Assembly (NCBI RefSeq): GCF_026241255.1
Contig: NZ_JAPHNC010000008.1
Coordinates: forward strand, 1-64,000
DNA: 64,000 bases
Reading direction: 5' to 3'
Source of the DNA: Helicobacter sp. MIT 21-1697
GTDB taxonomy: Bacteria > Campylobacterota > Campylobacteria > Campylobacterales > Helicobacteraceae
This document shows positions 8,101 through 18,762 of this stretch, piece by piece; position 1 is the first letter of the stretch, and each line of letters opens with the position of its first letter. The notes under the pieces were generated by a model that worked only from the letters and a program-made list of their open reading frames with translations, was not told the DNA's origin and did not search any database. The position numbers were made by a program, and so were the translations under genes.

Positions 8101-8763
8101 TTAGCAACAACAAATTTTTAATGTATTATTATGAATCTGTATCCACATTGGCGAGTCTATACCAATATGTTTTTTGCATTTATAGCATTCAAGATTGGCA
8201 ACTTGCAAAGCAATCATTTCTTTTTGTCGCAAGGTGGGATTTGCTTCTAAAAGTTCTAAATATTGATTCTTAAAAATATATACACTTAAGGTGCTATCAA
8301 TGATTTGTCCTTCTCTCATTTGGCTTAAAATATCACTACATAATGGGCAGAGTTCAAGTGGATAGTCATTATATAGTCCCACTTCGCTTATTCCTTGTTT
8401 GATACTCAAGCTAAAAGCATTGTGTTTTGCAATCTTGGCGGCGTAATGACGATGAGTGAGCGTGTGGTGCTTATTTACTGCGTTAAAGTCGTTTTGAATC
8501 TCACTGCATTGACAAAAATGCAGACGAGGCAAACCTTTTGTTTGAGATTGTTTATAACTAATGCGCTTTTCATACAAAAATACAGGCATAAGCACCCCAT
8601 CGCCTAATAGAACATATATAAAATAATGCCCAAAGATTAAATCTAGTGATGAGACACTAATACCATCACTATGGAGCATATCAAAAAGTGTATCTTTGAT
8701 AATGTCTTTTTGTGTGTCTTGGAGAGATTGAAAAGTTTTAGGCAATAACATTTGTGCTGCCAT
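8101..8763 (-). CDS. Hypothetical Cys-rich protein linked to the heptose cluster (220 aa)
   Basis: I do not recognise the family. The start at 8763 is preferred over 8772; either overlaps the end of gmhA, so the gene is translationally linked to it. Visible features are a CPLCSDIL motif in the middle, CYKCKKH near residue 200, a CQC motif and a terminal CCC, which suggest metal binding. There is no signal peptide and no membrane segment, so it should be cytosolic. Being last in the gmhB-hldD-hldE-gmhA direction it may be a passenger of the lipopolysaccharide operon. Function is unknown. Confidence 0.6.
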   Translation of the reverse strand: MAAQMLLPKTFQSLQDTQKDIIKDTLFDMLHSDGISVSSLDLIFGHYFIYVLLGDGVLMPVFLYEKRISYKQSQTKGLPRLHFCQCSEIQNDFNAVNKHHTLTHRHYAAKIAKHNAFSLSIKQGISEVGLYNDYPLELCPLCSDILSQMREGQIIDSTLSVYIFKNQYLELLEANPTLRQKEMIALQVANLECYKCKKHIGIDSPMWIQIHNNTLKICCC

Positions 8764-9328
8764 TTTCACCACATTGACTTTCTATAATATCACATAAAAT
8801 ATGAATAACTAAAATGTGCAATTCTTGGATTCTAGGCGTGTCATTATCTGGCATAATAAGATTAATATCACAAAGTGTGTTTAATTTGCCCCCATCTCGC
8901 CCACTAAGTCCGATAACAGAGCAGCCCATATCGCGTGCTATTTGTGCGGCTTTAAGCACATTATGAGAATTGCCACTTGTGGAGATACCAAAGAATACAT
9001 CGCCCTTTTGTGCAAGAGATTCTACTTGTCGTGAAAATATATGTTCAAAGCCGTAGTCATTGCCAATGGCTGTAAGCGCGGAAGTATCTACACTTAAAGC
9101 AATACCTGCTAAACCTTTTCGTTCTCTTTTATAACGTCCTGTAAGTTCGGCAGCAAAGTGTTGTGCGTCAGCTGCACTGCCACCATTGCCACAAATGAGA
9201 ATCTTGCCCCCATTTTTAAGAGACCCAATAAGAATATTTGCTGCTTTTTGTATTGCAGGGGTGAGAGTAAAAACCTTTTGTGCGCTTTGTAGATGAGCGT
9301 TAAATTCGGATTCTATGAATGTTTGCAT
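8738..9328 (-). CDS. gmhA: Sedoheptulose-7-phosphate isomerase GmhA
   Basis: This 196-aa protein has the SIS-domain pattern of GmhA: a phosphate-binding loop [17 protein letters not shown] at about 46-62 and STSGNS at about 115-120. It converts sedoheptulose 7-phosphate to D-glycero-D-manno-heptose 7-phosphate, the first step of ADP-heptose synthesis for the lipopolysaccharide core, in the cytosol. Its start overlaps the end of hldE by 16 bases, and hldD and gmhB follow upstream in the same direction, so the whole pathway is one operon. ADP-heptose and its precursor are also known activators of host ALPK1 signalling. Confidence 0.93.
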   Translation of the reverse strand: MQTFIESEFNAHLQSAQKVFTLTPAIQKAANILIGSLKNGGKILICGNGGSAADAQHFAAELTGRYKRERKGLAGIALSVDTSALTAIGNDYGFEHIFSRQVESLAQKGDVFFGISTSGNSHNVLKAAQIARDMGCSVIGLSGRDGGKLNTLCDINLIMPDNDTPRIQELHILVIHILCDIIESQCGENGSTNVIA

Positions 9329-10761
9329 ACTTTGCTCCTTTGGATAGATTCTATAATATTTGAAGTAGAATGCCCTTCAATAAAATCAATAAGCACCACT
9401 TCTTTAGCATATTCGCTTCCAACAACTTCTTTATTGTGATAATCGCCACCCTTAACAAGCACATCGGGTTGAATAGCCTTAATGAGTTCTAAAGGTGTGT
9501 CTTGGCAAAAGCTCACCACATAATCTACGCATTCTAAGCCAGCAAGCATAAGGGCGCGATTATTTAAAGTGTTGATGGGGCGCTCTTTTCCTTTAAGTCG
9601 CTTTATAGAATCATCATCATTTAATCCCACAATCAAAATATCACCTAAATCCCGTGCTTTGTTAAGATAGTTTAAATGCCCTATATGCAAAATATCAAAG
9701 CAGCCATTTGTAAAAATGATTTTGCTTTGCTGTAAATCTTTAAGTAATTCAAATAAGCTTTCTTGGGAGATGATTTTAGATTCTATATGTTGTTGTAAGT
9801 TAGAGGGTTGTGTATGGGCGTATTGTAAAATCTCGCTATGGGTAGCTACTGCGCTTCCGACTTTTCCTACTACAACTGCTGCTGCGACATTGGCAAACTC
9901 ACACGCTTGAAAAATATCACAACCACTACTTAGGGCAAAGCTAAGTGCCGCAATCACCGTGTCTCCTGCACCTGTAACATCATACACTTCTTTTGCACGA
10001 GTAGGGATAATATGTATTTGATTATCATCAAATATAGCAATTCCATCTTCACTAAGTGTAATGAGTGAGATATCAAGCTGACATTGATTTTTAAGTGCCA
10101 TTCCTGCTTTGATAAGCGAATCTTTATCGCAAATAGTAATACCTGTGGCAAGTTCAGCTTCTTTTTTGTTAGGCGTGAGGAGTGTAGCACCTGTGTATTT
10201 GCTATAATCTTTGCCTTTAGGGTCGCAAAGCACAGGTTTAGATTTGCTTTTTGCATAATCAATGACAAAACGCGTGAGTTCATTATTTAATAATCCCTTG
10301 CCATAATCAGAAATAATGATACAATCCACTTCATTAAGCACTGCATAGAGGTTGTCTATAATTTTGCTGTGAAGATGAATATCTATGGGCATTTTACTCT
10401 CTCTATCTACGCGTAAGACTTGTTGATTAGCGATGATAATACGCGTTTTTTTAGTCGTAGGACGCGAAGTATCTACAAAAAGATAAGAAATATCCACCCC
10501 CATAGATTCTAATGTCTCGCCAAGCCATATTCCTGCATCATCATTGCCTACAACGCCACATACAAAGACTTGTGCGTTCAAGGCAACGAGATTATGTACA
10601 ACATTGCACGCTCCGCCTAGACGATTATTTTCATTTTTGACATCTACCACTTGCACAGGTGCTTCAGGTGAGATACGCTCACAGCTTCCCCATACATAAT
10701 GGTCTATCATTAAATCACCAATAACAAGGATTCTAGGACTTTTAGATTCTAAACCAAACAT
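9313..10761 (-). CDS. hldE: Bifunctional heptose kinase/adenylyltransferase HldE
   Basis: The 482-aa length matches full HldE (RfaE). The N-terminal domain is a PfkB/ribokinase type kinase, with the signature [13 protein letters not shown] at about residue 268. The C-terminal nucleotidyltransferase domain begins near residue 345 and carries [17 protein letters not shown] with its HxGH motif. The enzyme phosphorylates heptose 7-phosphate at C1 and, after GmhB action, adds AMP to give ADP-D-glycero-heptose. It lies between hldD and gmhA in the same operon and ends 16 bases inside gmhA. Confidence 0.95.
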   Translation of the reverse strand: MFGLESKSPRILVIGDLMIDHYVWGSCERISPEAPVQVVDVKNENNRLGGACNVVHNLVALNAQVFVCGVVGNDDAGIWLGETLESMGVDISYLFVDTSRPTTKKTRIIIANQQVLRVDRESKMPIDIHLHSKIIDNLYAVLNEVDCIIISDYGKGLLNNELTRFVIDYAKSKSKPVLCDPKGKDYSKYTGATLLTPNKKEAELATGITICDKDSLIKAGMALKNQCQLDISLITLSEDGIAIFDDNQIHIIPTRAKEVYDVTGAGDTVIAALSFALSSGCDIFQACEFANVAAAVVVGKVGSAVATHSEILQYAHTQPSNLQQHIESKIISQESLFELLKDLQQSKIIFTNGCFDILHIGHLNYLNKARDLGDILIVGLNDDDSIKRLKGKERPINTLNNRALMLAGLECVDYVVSFCQDTPLELIKAIQPDVLVKGGDYHNKEVVGSEYAKEVVLIDFIEGHSTSNIIESIQRSKVCKHS

Positions 10762-10778
10762 TGCTCTTTATCCTTAAA

Positions 10779-11786
10779 TTACATTTTTGGATTTTCGCGT
10801 TCAAAGATTGCTTTAATTTCTTTAAGATATGATTTTATACCTTCTTCAAGGTTAAAACGTGGCATATAAGAGAGATGTTCTTTTGTAGAAGTAATATCAG
10901 CTTGTGTATGGGTTTGGAAAAACGCATAGGGATTGTCAAAATATTCTACTTCAAAGTCCCCAACTCCTGTTTTAAGGCATTCAATAATATCATTAAAACT
11001 TCTTGCTTCACCGCTACCGACATTATAAATGCCACTTTGCATAGATTCTATGGCTTTGATATTTGCCTGAATCACATCTTTGATATAGACAAAATCTCGT
11101 TTTTGTTCGCCATATTTAAAGAGCCTCACTTTTTTGTGTTTAAGTGCTTGGAGTCCAAGTTGCAAAATCATTGAGGCAGTTTTGCCTTTATAAAATTCCC
11201 TCTCTCCATATACATTGAAATATCTTAGCCCAATAATGGGATAACTTGGATTTGAAGCAAGAATCCTCCTCACACTTTCGTCCATACAGAGTTTGGAATA
11301 TCCATAAATATTTTCAGGCACTTCGCCACTTCCCACATTATTAGGTGCGGGAGAATTACCATAAGTTCCAGCTGATGAAGCATAGATAACCATAGCTTGA
11401 GATTGAGTGGCTATATCAAGTAAGCGCAAGAATGATTCGTGATTGGTTTTCATCACAAGTTCTTGATTAAGCACTGTGGTGTCAGAAATGGCAGCTTGAT
11501 GAAAGATAATATCAAAATCATAAGATTTGAGCTTTTGCAAATCACTCGGATTGTTAATATCACCAACAATTACTTTGTCTTTAAAGCCAATAAGATTCTT
11601 AAAATGCCCAAGTGTTGTTGGGTTACCACTAGGGAAAGTCTCATCGTTGCGAAATTTATCAAATACATAGACTTGAGCAAGCGGGTGATGTTTTTGAAAA
11701 TAAAAGGCGAGATTGCTCCCAATGAATCCAGCCCCACCTGTAATGAGTATTTTTTTCTCTGCAAGGTCATCATAAATGTATTTCAT
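10779..11786 (-). CDS. hldD: ADP-glyceromanno-heptose 6-epimerase HldD
   Basis: The 335-aa protein is an extended short-chain dehydrogenase. It has the NAD(P)-binding motif TGGAGFIGSNLAF at about 16-28 and the catalytic YGYSKLCMD (YxxxK) at about 176. HldD inverts C6 of ADP-D-glycero-heptose to the L-form used for the inner core. It overlaps gmhB (11783) by 4 bases and is followed by hldE after 17 bases, so the four heptose genes form one tightly packed operon reading leftwards. Confidence 0.94.
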   Translation of the reverse strand: MKYIYDDLAEKKILITGGAGFIGSNLAFYFQKHHPLAQVYVFDKFRNDETFPSGNPTTLGHFKNLIGFKDKVIVGDINNPSDLQKLKSYDFDIIFHQAAISDTTVLNQELVMKTNHESFLRLLDIATQSQAMVIYASSAGTYGNSPAPNNVGSGEVPENIYGYSKLCMDESVRRILASNPSYPIIGLRYFNVYGEREFYKGKTASMILQLGLQALKHKKVRLFKYGEQKRDFVYIKDVIQANIKAIESMQSGIYNVGSGEARSFNDIIECLKTGVGDFEVEYFDNPYAFFQTHTQADITSTKEHLSYMPRFNLEEGIKSYLKEIKAIFERENPKM

Positions 11787-12328
11787 TCTTGCTCCTTAAA
11801 AGTGAGATTCCTTATTATACTATGGAGTTGATGTAAAGTTGCAATCTTTTGCACATTTTTCAACGAATTATCATTGACTTGTGTATCTGCTAGTAAAAAT
11901 TTCCCATTAATGTTTGCACTTTGCGCACATTGCATATCTGTGATTTTATCGCCTACAAAAAATGAATGTGCTAAATCAATATCAAAATCCTTGCAAGCTG
12001 CTTGAATCATACCTATTTTGGGCTTACGACAATCACAATTTTCACTTGGTAAATGAGGGCAATAATAGATTCTATCAAAACCAAAGCCAAGCTGTGCTTT
12101 GAGTTGCTCTTGCATAGAGCAATGAAGTGTATTCAAATCAGATTCACTATAAAAGCCTCGCGCAATGCCAGATTGGTTGGTAATAACTAGCAAGAGGTAA
12201 TGTTGTGCTTTAAGCGTCTCTAGCAATCCAAAAAGCCCATCGCAAAAGATAAAATCTTCAATTTTATAGACATAACCATTGTCTTGATTGATTACTCCAT
12301 CTCTATCAAAAAACGCACATTTTTGCAT
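11783..12328 (-). CDS. gmhB: D-glycero-beta-D-manno-heptose 1,7-bisphosphate phosphatase GmhB
   Basis: HAD-superfamily phosphatase of 181 aa with motif I FFDRDGVINQD at about 6-16, ITNQSGIARG as motif II, the zinc-type Cys/His loop (CPHLPSENCDCRKP) characteristic of GmhB, and VGDKITD as motif IV. It removes the C1-distal phosphate of heptose bisphosphate between the two HldE steps. It is first of the heptose operon and lies 40 bases downstream of the phase-variable methyltransferase gene, so transcription may come through that gene. Confidence 0.93.
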   Translation of the reverse strand: MQKCAFFDRDGVINQDNGYVYKIEDFIFCDGLFGLLETLKAQHYLLLVITNQSGIARGFYSESDLNTLHCSMQEQLKAQLGFGFDRIYYCPHLPSENCDCRKPKIGMIQAACKDFDIDLAHSFFVGDKITDMQCAQSANINGKFLLADTQVNDNSLKNVQKIATLHQLHSIIRNLTFKEQE

Positions 12329-12367
12329 ACACTCTCCTTTAAAGTTATAGAGTATTTATAGCAAATT

Positions 12368-13199
12368 TTATTTATTTTTTGTCAGCATTTTATATATTTT
12401 GCGCAAAAACTTTTTACATTTTTCACTCCATTTTTTCTCAAGTCTGCTATGGAGAGAAGCATATCCACAAGCATACATTGCAAAGAGTTCGGGAATCACA
12501 AGATGTTGAGGGTTTGAGGTTGGTTTGAAACCTTGTTGTGTAAGCAAATGTGCTTTACTTTTATGAATATATAAAAATATATTTTGACGATACCAGCTTT
12601 CTATTTTTTGATTTTCCCATAATGGGTGTCGTAGAATATCAAAACATAAAAAATCATATTGCATAAAAAGTGTTGCCCAATATGATGGGGGTTGTTCATT
12701 GATATGATGATAGCCGCCTTGAAAAGGGATTGCCGCAGAGAAAAGCACAATATCAGAGAGTGAAGTGAGGAGAGTGATAAAATTTTGTGCGTCTTTTTCT
12801 TGCAGATGTTCAGCTACTTCAAGAGATTGCGCAAGGCAAAAAGGCTTATTATCCCCCCCCCCCGTTCAATGCTTTATAAGAAAGATTTTTTATAAGTGTA
12901 TGCGCATTTTGGGTTAAATCAACTTGTTGATAAGATTGTAAAGGAATTTGATAAAGATGCGAATCAACATTATTACCATCAATACCATAAATGCTAATGT
13001 CTGCATAGGATTCTTGCCATACTCTAAGCCAAGTGCCTACACCACAGCCTACATCAATAACAGAGTGAGGTTGAGGTAATAAAGTGTTAAGATAACCTAA
13101 TATCTCTTGCGCTGAAGTGTAGCTTCCTTGCATTTGTTTTTCATAAAATGCATTATCATAAGTGATTTGAGTAGCCGACATTGCGTTTCCTTCGTTCAA
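12368..13199 (-). pseudogene. SAM-dependent methyltransferase, out of frame at a G11 tract (phase OFF)
   Basis: The first part (13199-12849) has a class I methyltransferase SAM motif (VIDVGCGVGTWLRVW at about 48-62) and then runs through the tract coding Gly repeats to a stop. The second part continues one base out of frame and contains conserved features of the same fold (QSLEVAEHLQ, then FSAAIPFQGGYHHINEQ and WYRQNIFLY). With ten Gs instead of eleven the two parts join into one protein of about 276 aa. This is the classic layout of a phase-variable gene, here switched off. Location beside the ADP-heptose operon suggests it modifies lipopolysaccharide or another surface sugar; the acceptor is unknown. 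Confidence 0.88.
12853..12863. repeat. C11 homopolymer (G11 on coding strand), slippage tract
   Basis: Eleven Cs in a row lie inside the methyltransferase coding region. Loss of one unit (or gain of two) restores the reading frame. Long G/C tracts are a known source of phase variation in Helicobacter and Campylobacter. Confidence 0.95.
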
Positions 13200-13260
13200 A
13201 GATATAAGAGAATGCGGAGATTATAGCATAATTTCATAAAGTCAAATATTTTGTGATAAA

Positions 13261-13995
13261 TCAAGCGCTTATAAACCCTAAAGCCCTCAAAGCTTTATAT
13301 ATTTCATAGCAGCCAAAGCCTACCATACCCAATCCTCCAAGTCGTAAGAATAATATGCGCTTATGTTGTATTTTTGCGCTTATAAGTCCTAGCGCAAATA
13401 ATGCAGGTGCAGCAGCTATGCCAAAAAGACACATTATGATTGCGCCATTGATACCATTGCCTGAAACAGCAGCGGTGAGCAAGAAATAATAGACTATGCC
13501 ACAAGGGAGCAGTCCATTACACAAACCAAGCGCATAAAGCCGCCATACTGAACCTTTTGTGAGCAAAAAACGCATTATTTTGCTCAGTGATTTAAAAGGA
13601 AGCGGTGTATGGAAAAAGTGCGTAATTTTAGGCAACCACGCTATTGCTATGCCAAAAATAATAAGAAATGCGCCTACAATAAGCATTATTATATATTTTA
13701 TTTCATTATTGGGTGCAGCAATATAACCTAGGCTTCCAGCTAAGAATCCAAGTATGGCATAAGTCGTAGTTTTGCCACAATGATAGAGCAAATGATAGGG
13801 TATTTGAGCGATGAATGAGGAGAGAAAGGTTTGTGGTTTTTGCAAAGCGTGTGAAGTTGTGGTTGCTTGGGAATCTTGTGTGGGCACATAAAGTGCGCTA
13901 TATGCTAATACTATACCGCCACACATACCTATGCAATGTCCAAATGAGGCAAAAAAAGCAATGCTCAAAAGGCTTATAATTTCTATATGTTCCAT
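13261..13995 (-). CDS. SafE/TauE-type (UreH-domain) membrane protein (244 aa)
   Basis: An integral membrane protein with about six hydrophobic segments. The N-terminal motif FGHCIGMCGGIVLAYS is the hallmark of the SafE/'sulfite exporter' UreH-domain family (COG2836), which includes proteins found with cytochrome oxidase assembly and copper genes. LLPCGIVYYFLL near residue 170 is the matching second half motif. The Cys pairs could bind metal. It lies 6 bases downstream of prs and may be cotranscribed. The true substrate is not known; the sulfite label is a family name only. Confidence 0.8.
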   Translation of the reverse strand: MEHIEIISLLSIAFFASFGHCIGMCGGIVLAYSALYVPTQDSQATTTSHALQKPQTFLSSFIAQIPYHLLYHCGKTTTYAILGFLAGSLGYIAAPNNEIKYIIMLIVGAFLIIFGIAIAWLPKITHFFHTPLPFKSLSKIMRFLLTKGSVWRLYALGLCNGLLPCGIVYYFLLTAAVSGNGINGAIIMCLFGIAAAPALFALGLISAKIQHKRILFLRLGGLGMVGFGCYEIYKALRALGFISA

Positions 13996-14001
13996 AATGA
14001 T

Positions 14002-14931
14002 TTAGAAAAAGAGTGAATTAACACTCTCATTATGGCAGATTCTGCGTATGACTTCGGCAAAAAGTGGCGCGACACTTAAAACTTTAATTTTTGGGTGTGC
14101 CACGCGCAGAGGAATAGAGTTTGTTACCACAACTTCATCAAGCGCACTTTTGGCAATCCTCTCAAATGCAGGACCACTAAGCACAGGGTGTGTGCCTAGC
14201 GCAATGACACTACTTGCACCACGAGATTTGAGCACATCAGCGGCTTTGCACATTGTCCCTGCAGTATCAATCATATCATCTATGAGAATCACATCTTTAC
14301 CATCAACATCGCCGATGATATTCATCACCTCACTTTCATTTGCTCTCTCGCGCTTTTTATCTACAATAACTAAATCCATTCCGATTTTATTGGCAAAATG
14401 GCGAGCTCTCGCCACACCTCCAATATCAGGTGAAGCAACAATGGGGTTTTTAAAAGACTTAGCTCTTAAATAATCACGAAAAACGATAGAACCATAGAGA
14501 TTATCCACAGGTATATCAAAAAATCCTTGAATCTGCTCTGCGTGTAAATCCATTGTAACCACGCGATGAATCCCGCTTTGCTCTATGAGGTTTGCTACAA
14601 GCTTAGCACTAATTGGCACGCGTGGAACAACTTTTCTATCTTGTCTTGCATAGCCAAAATATGGAATCACCGCATTAATATTCTTTGCACCACTGCGCTT
14701 GAGCGCATCGGTCATAATAAGAAGTTCCATTAAATGATCATTAGCTGGAGCACAAGTGGGCTGAATAATGAAAATATCTTTACCCCGCACAGATTCTCCA
14801 ATTTGCACATTAATCTCACCATCACTAAAGCGGTTGATTGTTGTTTTAGAAAGGGAAATATCAAGGCATTTGGCAACTTCATTGCTAAAGAGTGTATGGG
14901 CTGAACCACTAAAGATTTTGAAACCTCGCAT
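14002..14931 (-). CDS. prs: Ribose-phosphate pyrophosphokinase Prs
   Basis: A 309-aa PRPP synthase by its start at 14931; a TTG two codons earlier is possible but less likely. Visible family motifs are [18 protein letters not shown] near 35-52, the ATP loop ARQDRK at about 100, the cation site [14 protein letters not shown] and the PRPP loop [13 protein letters not shown] near 217. It transfers pyrophosphate from ATP to ribose 5-phosphate, feeding purine, pyrimidine, His, Trp and NAD synthesis. Length is normal. Confidence 0.96.
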   Translation of the reverse strand: MRGFKIFSGSAHTLFSNEVAKCLDISLSKTTINRFSDGEINVQIGESVRGKDIFIIQPTCAPANDHLMELLIMTDALKRSGAKNINAVIPYFGYARQDRKVVPRVPISAKLVANLIEQSGIHRVVTMDLHAEQIQGFFDIPVDNLYGSIVFRDYLRAKSFKNPIVASPDIGGVARARHFANKIGMDLVIVDKKRERANESEVMNIIGDVDGKDVILIDDMIDTAGTMCKAADVLKSRGASSVIALGTHPVLSGPAFERIAKSALDEVVVTNSIPLRVAHPKIKVLSVAPLFAEVIRRICHNESVNSLFF

Positions 14932-14987
14932 AAACAATAGCCTTTAAAAAGTAAAGTTAAATGTTTTGTATTATAGATAATGTCATT

Positions 14988-15698
14988 TTATATTTGGCTT
15001 ATTTGGTTTGAAATATCTTTATTTTCTTCTATGGAGCATTCTAAAAAAAGTTGTGTTTGCTCTTGAGTTAAAAGCTTGGCGTTAATATGTGTATCAAGAT
15101 TAATAAGCATTTCACTTCGCGCCCTATCGCGGATAAATTGATTACTTTGGACAATGATACAAGGCGCATTTAAAATAGCCTCATTGAAATTGTGGATTCT
15201 ATATACTTGTATGATTTCATTGGGTTCTTTGCTTTCATCACTTAATTCTTCAAGTGTGAGTTTAAAGCGTTTGGGAGCGATTCTATTATAGAGATTTGAA
15301 CCTTTATTGCTAGAATAATAAAAAAGAATATTTTTACCTTGATTATAAATTTGTGTCATACTCTTATTGGAGCGAAGTGTGCGCATATCAAACATTGATT
15401 GTTGTTGATTAAGAAATGCTTTAAGAGCTTTAGAGCGAGGCAAAAGGGCGTAAGATTCACCATAAAGTGCGATATTTGCATCATTTTCTTTAAGTATAAA
15501 GACTACGCCCTCATTGACATAGACTTCTTCAAATTTTGATTTTGTTTGAGATTGAGAGTCGGATTTGGTATTTTCTGTTTGAGCAAGTGTCTTAGAGGAC
15601 TGATTTTCTAAGGATATATGTGTTTTAGCACAGCCTATGATAAGTGTGCTTAGTCCAAAATATATGCAGTAGATAGTCAGATGTAGAGATTCTCTCAT
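14988..15698 (-). CDS. Putative lipoprotein, function unknown (236 aa)
   Basis: A hydrophobic N-terminus ends in a lipobox (TLIIGCAK), so Cys at about residue 23 should be lipidated and the protein anchored in a membrane. A Ser/Gln/Lys-rich linker follows (about 25-55), then a globular domain without a motif I recognise. It sits between prs and der without close linkage, separated from der by a divergent intergenic region of about 150 bases. Confidence 0.65.
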   Translation of the reverse strand: MRESLHLTIYCIYFGLSTLIIGCAKTHISLENQSSKTLAQTENTKSDSQSQTKSKFEEVYVNEGVVFILKENDANIALYGESYALLPRSKALKAFLNQQQSMFDMRTLRSNKSMTQIYNQGKNILFYYSSNKGSNLYNRIAPKRFKLTLEELSDESKEPNEIIQVYRIHNFNEAILNAPCIIVQSNQFIRDRARSEMLINLDTHINAKLLTQEQTQLFLECSIEENKDISNQISQI

Positions 15699-15851
15699 TT
15701 GTTTCCTTCATTATCAATCTGAATCTAGTTTATGTAAATATCGTTAGAAAAATATTTTATTAAAGAATTATAAAAAGCCTTTAAAATCCAACTTTAATCC
15801 AACTTTGGCTAAGATGAATGACAAAATATTTTATGCAATAGAGAATCCAAA

Positions 15852-17456
15852 ATGAAAACAATCGCAATTTTAGGCAAACCCAATGTCGGCAAAAGCTCCC
15901 TTTTTAATCGGCTCATCAAGGAGCATTTGGCTATCACTTCAGATGTGAGTGGCACAACGCGCGATGTGAAAAAGGCACATTTTGCTATAAGCGGCGTGAG
16001 AGTGGAGCTACTTGATACAGGCGGGATTGACAAAGCAGAGGGCTTATTTGCTAAAGTATCTCAAAACTCCCTCAAAGCAGGGCAAGAGGCGGATTTAGTG
16101 TTATATATGGTTGATGGGAATCTCATACCTCAAGATGATGATATTGCTTATTTTAGAGCGATTCAAAAAACCAAAAAACCGCTCGTGCTTGTTATCAATA
16201 AAGTTGATAATGATAAAATCAAAGCGCGTGCGTGGGATTTTGCTTGTTTTGGTGCGGAGCAGATGTGCTTTATCTCCGTGCATCATAATCGCGGGTTAAG
16301 CATTTTGCTAGAAGTGATTTTTGAATGCCTTGCCCTTGCCAAAGAGCAAAGTTTAAGTGAAAATCTCCGAATGCAAATGGGTGAAGATGAACTTGATGAG
16401 AGTTTGGAAGAGTTTTTGGGTATTTTAGAATCTCAACCAAAGCAAAGTGATGAAAGTATCGCTGTTGGGATTATCGGGCGTGTAAATGTCGGCAAAAGCT
16501 CTATTTTAAATGCACTTTTGGGTAAAGAAAGAAGCGTAGTAAGTGAGGTGGCAGGGACGACTATTGATCCGGTAGATGATGAAATGGACATAGAGGGCAA
16601 AAGAGTGAGATTTGTAGATACGGCAGGGATTAGACGCGCGAGTAAGATTTGGGGCATTGAAAAATTCGCCCTTATGCGCACAAACAAAGCTCTTGCTCAA
16701 AGCCACATCGCGATTTTAGTCCTTGATGCGAGCGAGAGTTTTGTTGAGCTAGATGAAAAAATCAGCTCTCTTATCCCTAAACACGCTTTGGGTGTGATTG
16801 TTGTGCTCAATAAATGGGATAAAAAACATAAGGAATACAAAGAGGTTATCAAAGAATTTAAGCATAGATTCCCTTTTCTTGCTTTCGCGCCTGTGATGAC
16901 ACTAAGTGCGCTTAATGGGCGAAATATTGATAAACTTAAAAAAGAGATTCTTAAAGTGTATGAGCGCTTTTGCTTTAGAATCCCCACAAGTGCTCTTAAT
17001 GATGTCATCGCTCAAGCAGTGGCACATCATCATATCCCAAGTGAGCACGGCAAGATTGTTAAGATTTATTATGCTACGCAATATGCCACACACCCGCCGC
17101 AAATCACCCTTGTGAGCAATCGCCCAGAAAGTTTGCATTTTAGCTACAAGCGGTATTTGATAAATGCGTTGCGAGAGCAATTTGATTTTGAGGGTGTGCC
17201 CATTGTATTAAGCGTGAGAGGCAAAAATACTAAAGCAGATTCTATTGAACATAATGTAGAAATAACACAAGGCGAGAAAATGCAATATGATGAGGCACAA
17301 TCTAAAAATATAGAATCTAAGTATGCAAAGCACACACAAAGTGGGAGAAAAACACCTAAGAGTGTATCCAAAGATTCTAAGTTGAATAAAAAGAGCAAAG
17401 ACAGAGCTAAGCAAGAGGCAAGAACCACAAAAAGCAAGAATACGCGCTTTGTGTGA
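15852..17456 (+). CDS. der: Ribosome-assembly GTPase Der (EngA) with long basic tail
   Basis: Two tandem GTPase domains are visible: GKPNVGKSS near 7 with DTGG and NKVD, and GRVNVGKSS near 205 with DTAG and NKWDKKHK, followed by the C-terminal KH-like domain to about residue 460. Der acts in late 50S assembly. The protein is 534 aa, about 70 more than usual; the extra C-terminus is Lys/Ser/Arg-rich and looks disordered, possibly an added rRNA-binding tail. The ATG at 15852 directly precedes the first G1 motif. Confidence 0.95.
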   Translation: MKTIAILGKPNVGKSSLFNRLIKEHLAITSDVSGTTRDVKKAHFAISGVRVELLDTGGIDKAEGLFAKVSQNSLKAGQEADLVLYMVDGNLIPQDDDIAYFRAIQKTKKPLVLVINKVDNDKIKARAWDFACFGAEQMCFISVHHNRGLSILLEVIFECLALAKEQSLSENLRMQMGEDELDESLEEFLGILESQPKQSDESIAVGIIGRVNVGKSSILNALLGKERSVVSEVAGTTIDPVDDEMDIEGKRVRFVDTAGIRRASKIWGIEKFALMRTNKALAQSHIAILVLDASESFVELDEKISSLIPKHALGVIVVLNKWDKKHKEYKEVIKEFKHRFPFLAFAPVMTLSALNGRNIDKLKKEILKVYERFCFRIPTSALNDVIAQAVAHHHIPSEHGKIVKIYYATQYATHPPQITLVSNRPESLHFSYKRYLINALREQFDFEGVPIVLSVRGKNTKADSIEHNVEITQGEKMQYDEAQSKNIESKYAKHTQSGRKTPKSVSKDSKLNKKSKDRAKQEARTTKSKNTRFV

Positions 17457-17465
17457 GTTTCATAT

Positions 17466-18626
17466 TTATTTTATGCCGCAAAAATCTTTAATTGCTTCAA
17501 CTTTATCAGTTCTCTCCCAAGAAAATTCGCTCAATTCTCGCCCGAAATGTCCATAAGCTGCAGTTTTGCGATAAATTGGGCGGAGTAAGTCTAAGGATTC
17601 TATAATCCCTTTTGGTGTGAGGCGGAATACCTTTTGCACACATTGCGTGAGCTTAGAATCTTCAACCTTTCCTGTGCCTTGTGTATCTACAAGAATTGAA
17701 ACAGGCTCTACTACACCAATAGCATAGGCTACTTGCACAATGGCTTTATCGCATACTCCGCTTGCTACAAGATTCTTAGCGACATAACGCGCTGCATAAG
17801 CGGCACTTCTATCTACTTTGCTTGGATCTTTGCCACTGAATGCTCCCCCGCCGTGTGGGCAACTTCCACCATAAGTATCTACAATAATCTTACGCCCTGT
17901 TAAACCTGCATCGCCTTGTGGTCCGCCAATGACAAATTTGCCTGTGGGATTGACAAAATAGCGAATATTATCGTTTAAATATTCTTTTGGAAGCACTTTT
18001 TGCACGATTTCTTCAATCACAGCATCTTTCAAATGGCTTTGTTGCGTCTCTGGGCTATGTTGAGTAGAGATAACAATCGTATCAATGCTCACAGGTTTGC
18101 CATCTTCATAGCGCACTGTTACTTGTGATTTACCATCAGGGCGCAAAAAGGGCAATGTGCCGTCTTTTCTTTTTTGTGCTAAACCCTCTGTGAGGCGATG
18201 AGAGAGCCAAATGGGCAAAGGCATAAGCGAGGGCGTTTCTTTGCACGCATAGCCAAACATAAGCCCTTGGTCGCCTGCACCAATTTCGCCATCTTCTCTA
18301 TCTACACCTTGATTAATATCTGGGCTTTGCTCACCAATGCCATTAAGCACCGCTGCAGAGCGATAATCAAAGCCATAAAGCGCGTCTGTGTAGCCGATTT
18401 CTTGCACTACTTTGCGTGCAATTTCTTGCATAGGCGCATATACACTTGTTTTGAGCTCACCTGCAATCACGCAAAAACCATTGCTCACAAGTGTTTCACA
18501 CGCTACACGCGCGTTTTTATCACGCTCAATGATATAATCAAGCACAGCATCGCTGATTTGGTCAGCCATTTTATCTGGGTGTCCCTCGGTTACAGATTCT
18601 GAAGTGAAAAGAAACGATTTTTTCAT
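17466..18626 (-). CDS. metK: S-adenosylmethionine synthetase MetK
   Basis: The start at 18626 ([19 protein letters not shown]) has AAGGTGAG upstream and matches the family start; upstream in-frame extension is not needed. The protein is 386 aa. Signature segments include [12 protein letters not shown] near 118 and [19 protein letters not shown] near 265. It makes SAM from ATP and methionine. It converges with der, with only 9 bases between the stops. Confidence 0.97.
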   Translation of the reverse strand: MKKSFLFTSESVTEGHPDKMADQISDAVLDYIIERDKNARVACETLVSNGFCVIAGELKTSVYAPMQEIARKVVQEIGYTDALYGFDYRSAAVLNGIGEQSPDINQGVDREDGEIGAGDQGLMFGYACKETPSLMPLPIWLSHRLTEGLAQKRKDGTLPFLRPDGKSQVTVRYEDGKPVSIDTIVISTQHSPETQQSHLKDAVIEEIVQKVLPKEYLNDNIRYFVNPTGKFVIGGPQGDAGLTGRKIIVDTYGGSCPHGGGAFSGKDPSKVDRSAAYAARYVAKNLVASGVCDKAIVQVAYAIGVVEPVSILVDTQGTGKVEDSKLTQCVQKVFRLTPKGIIESLDLLRPIYRKTAAYGHFGRELSEFSWERTDKVEAIKDFCGIK

Positions 18627-18762
18627 AAACTCACCTTGTATTTTGAATTTTATGTAAAATGCTAACACAAAATTTTAAACTTACATATTGTAATTTGCAT
18701 TTTGTGCAAGTTTTACATCAAATTTTCTCAAAATATGAATATTTTTAGAAAATAAAGCTTGA

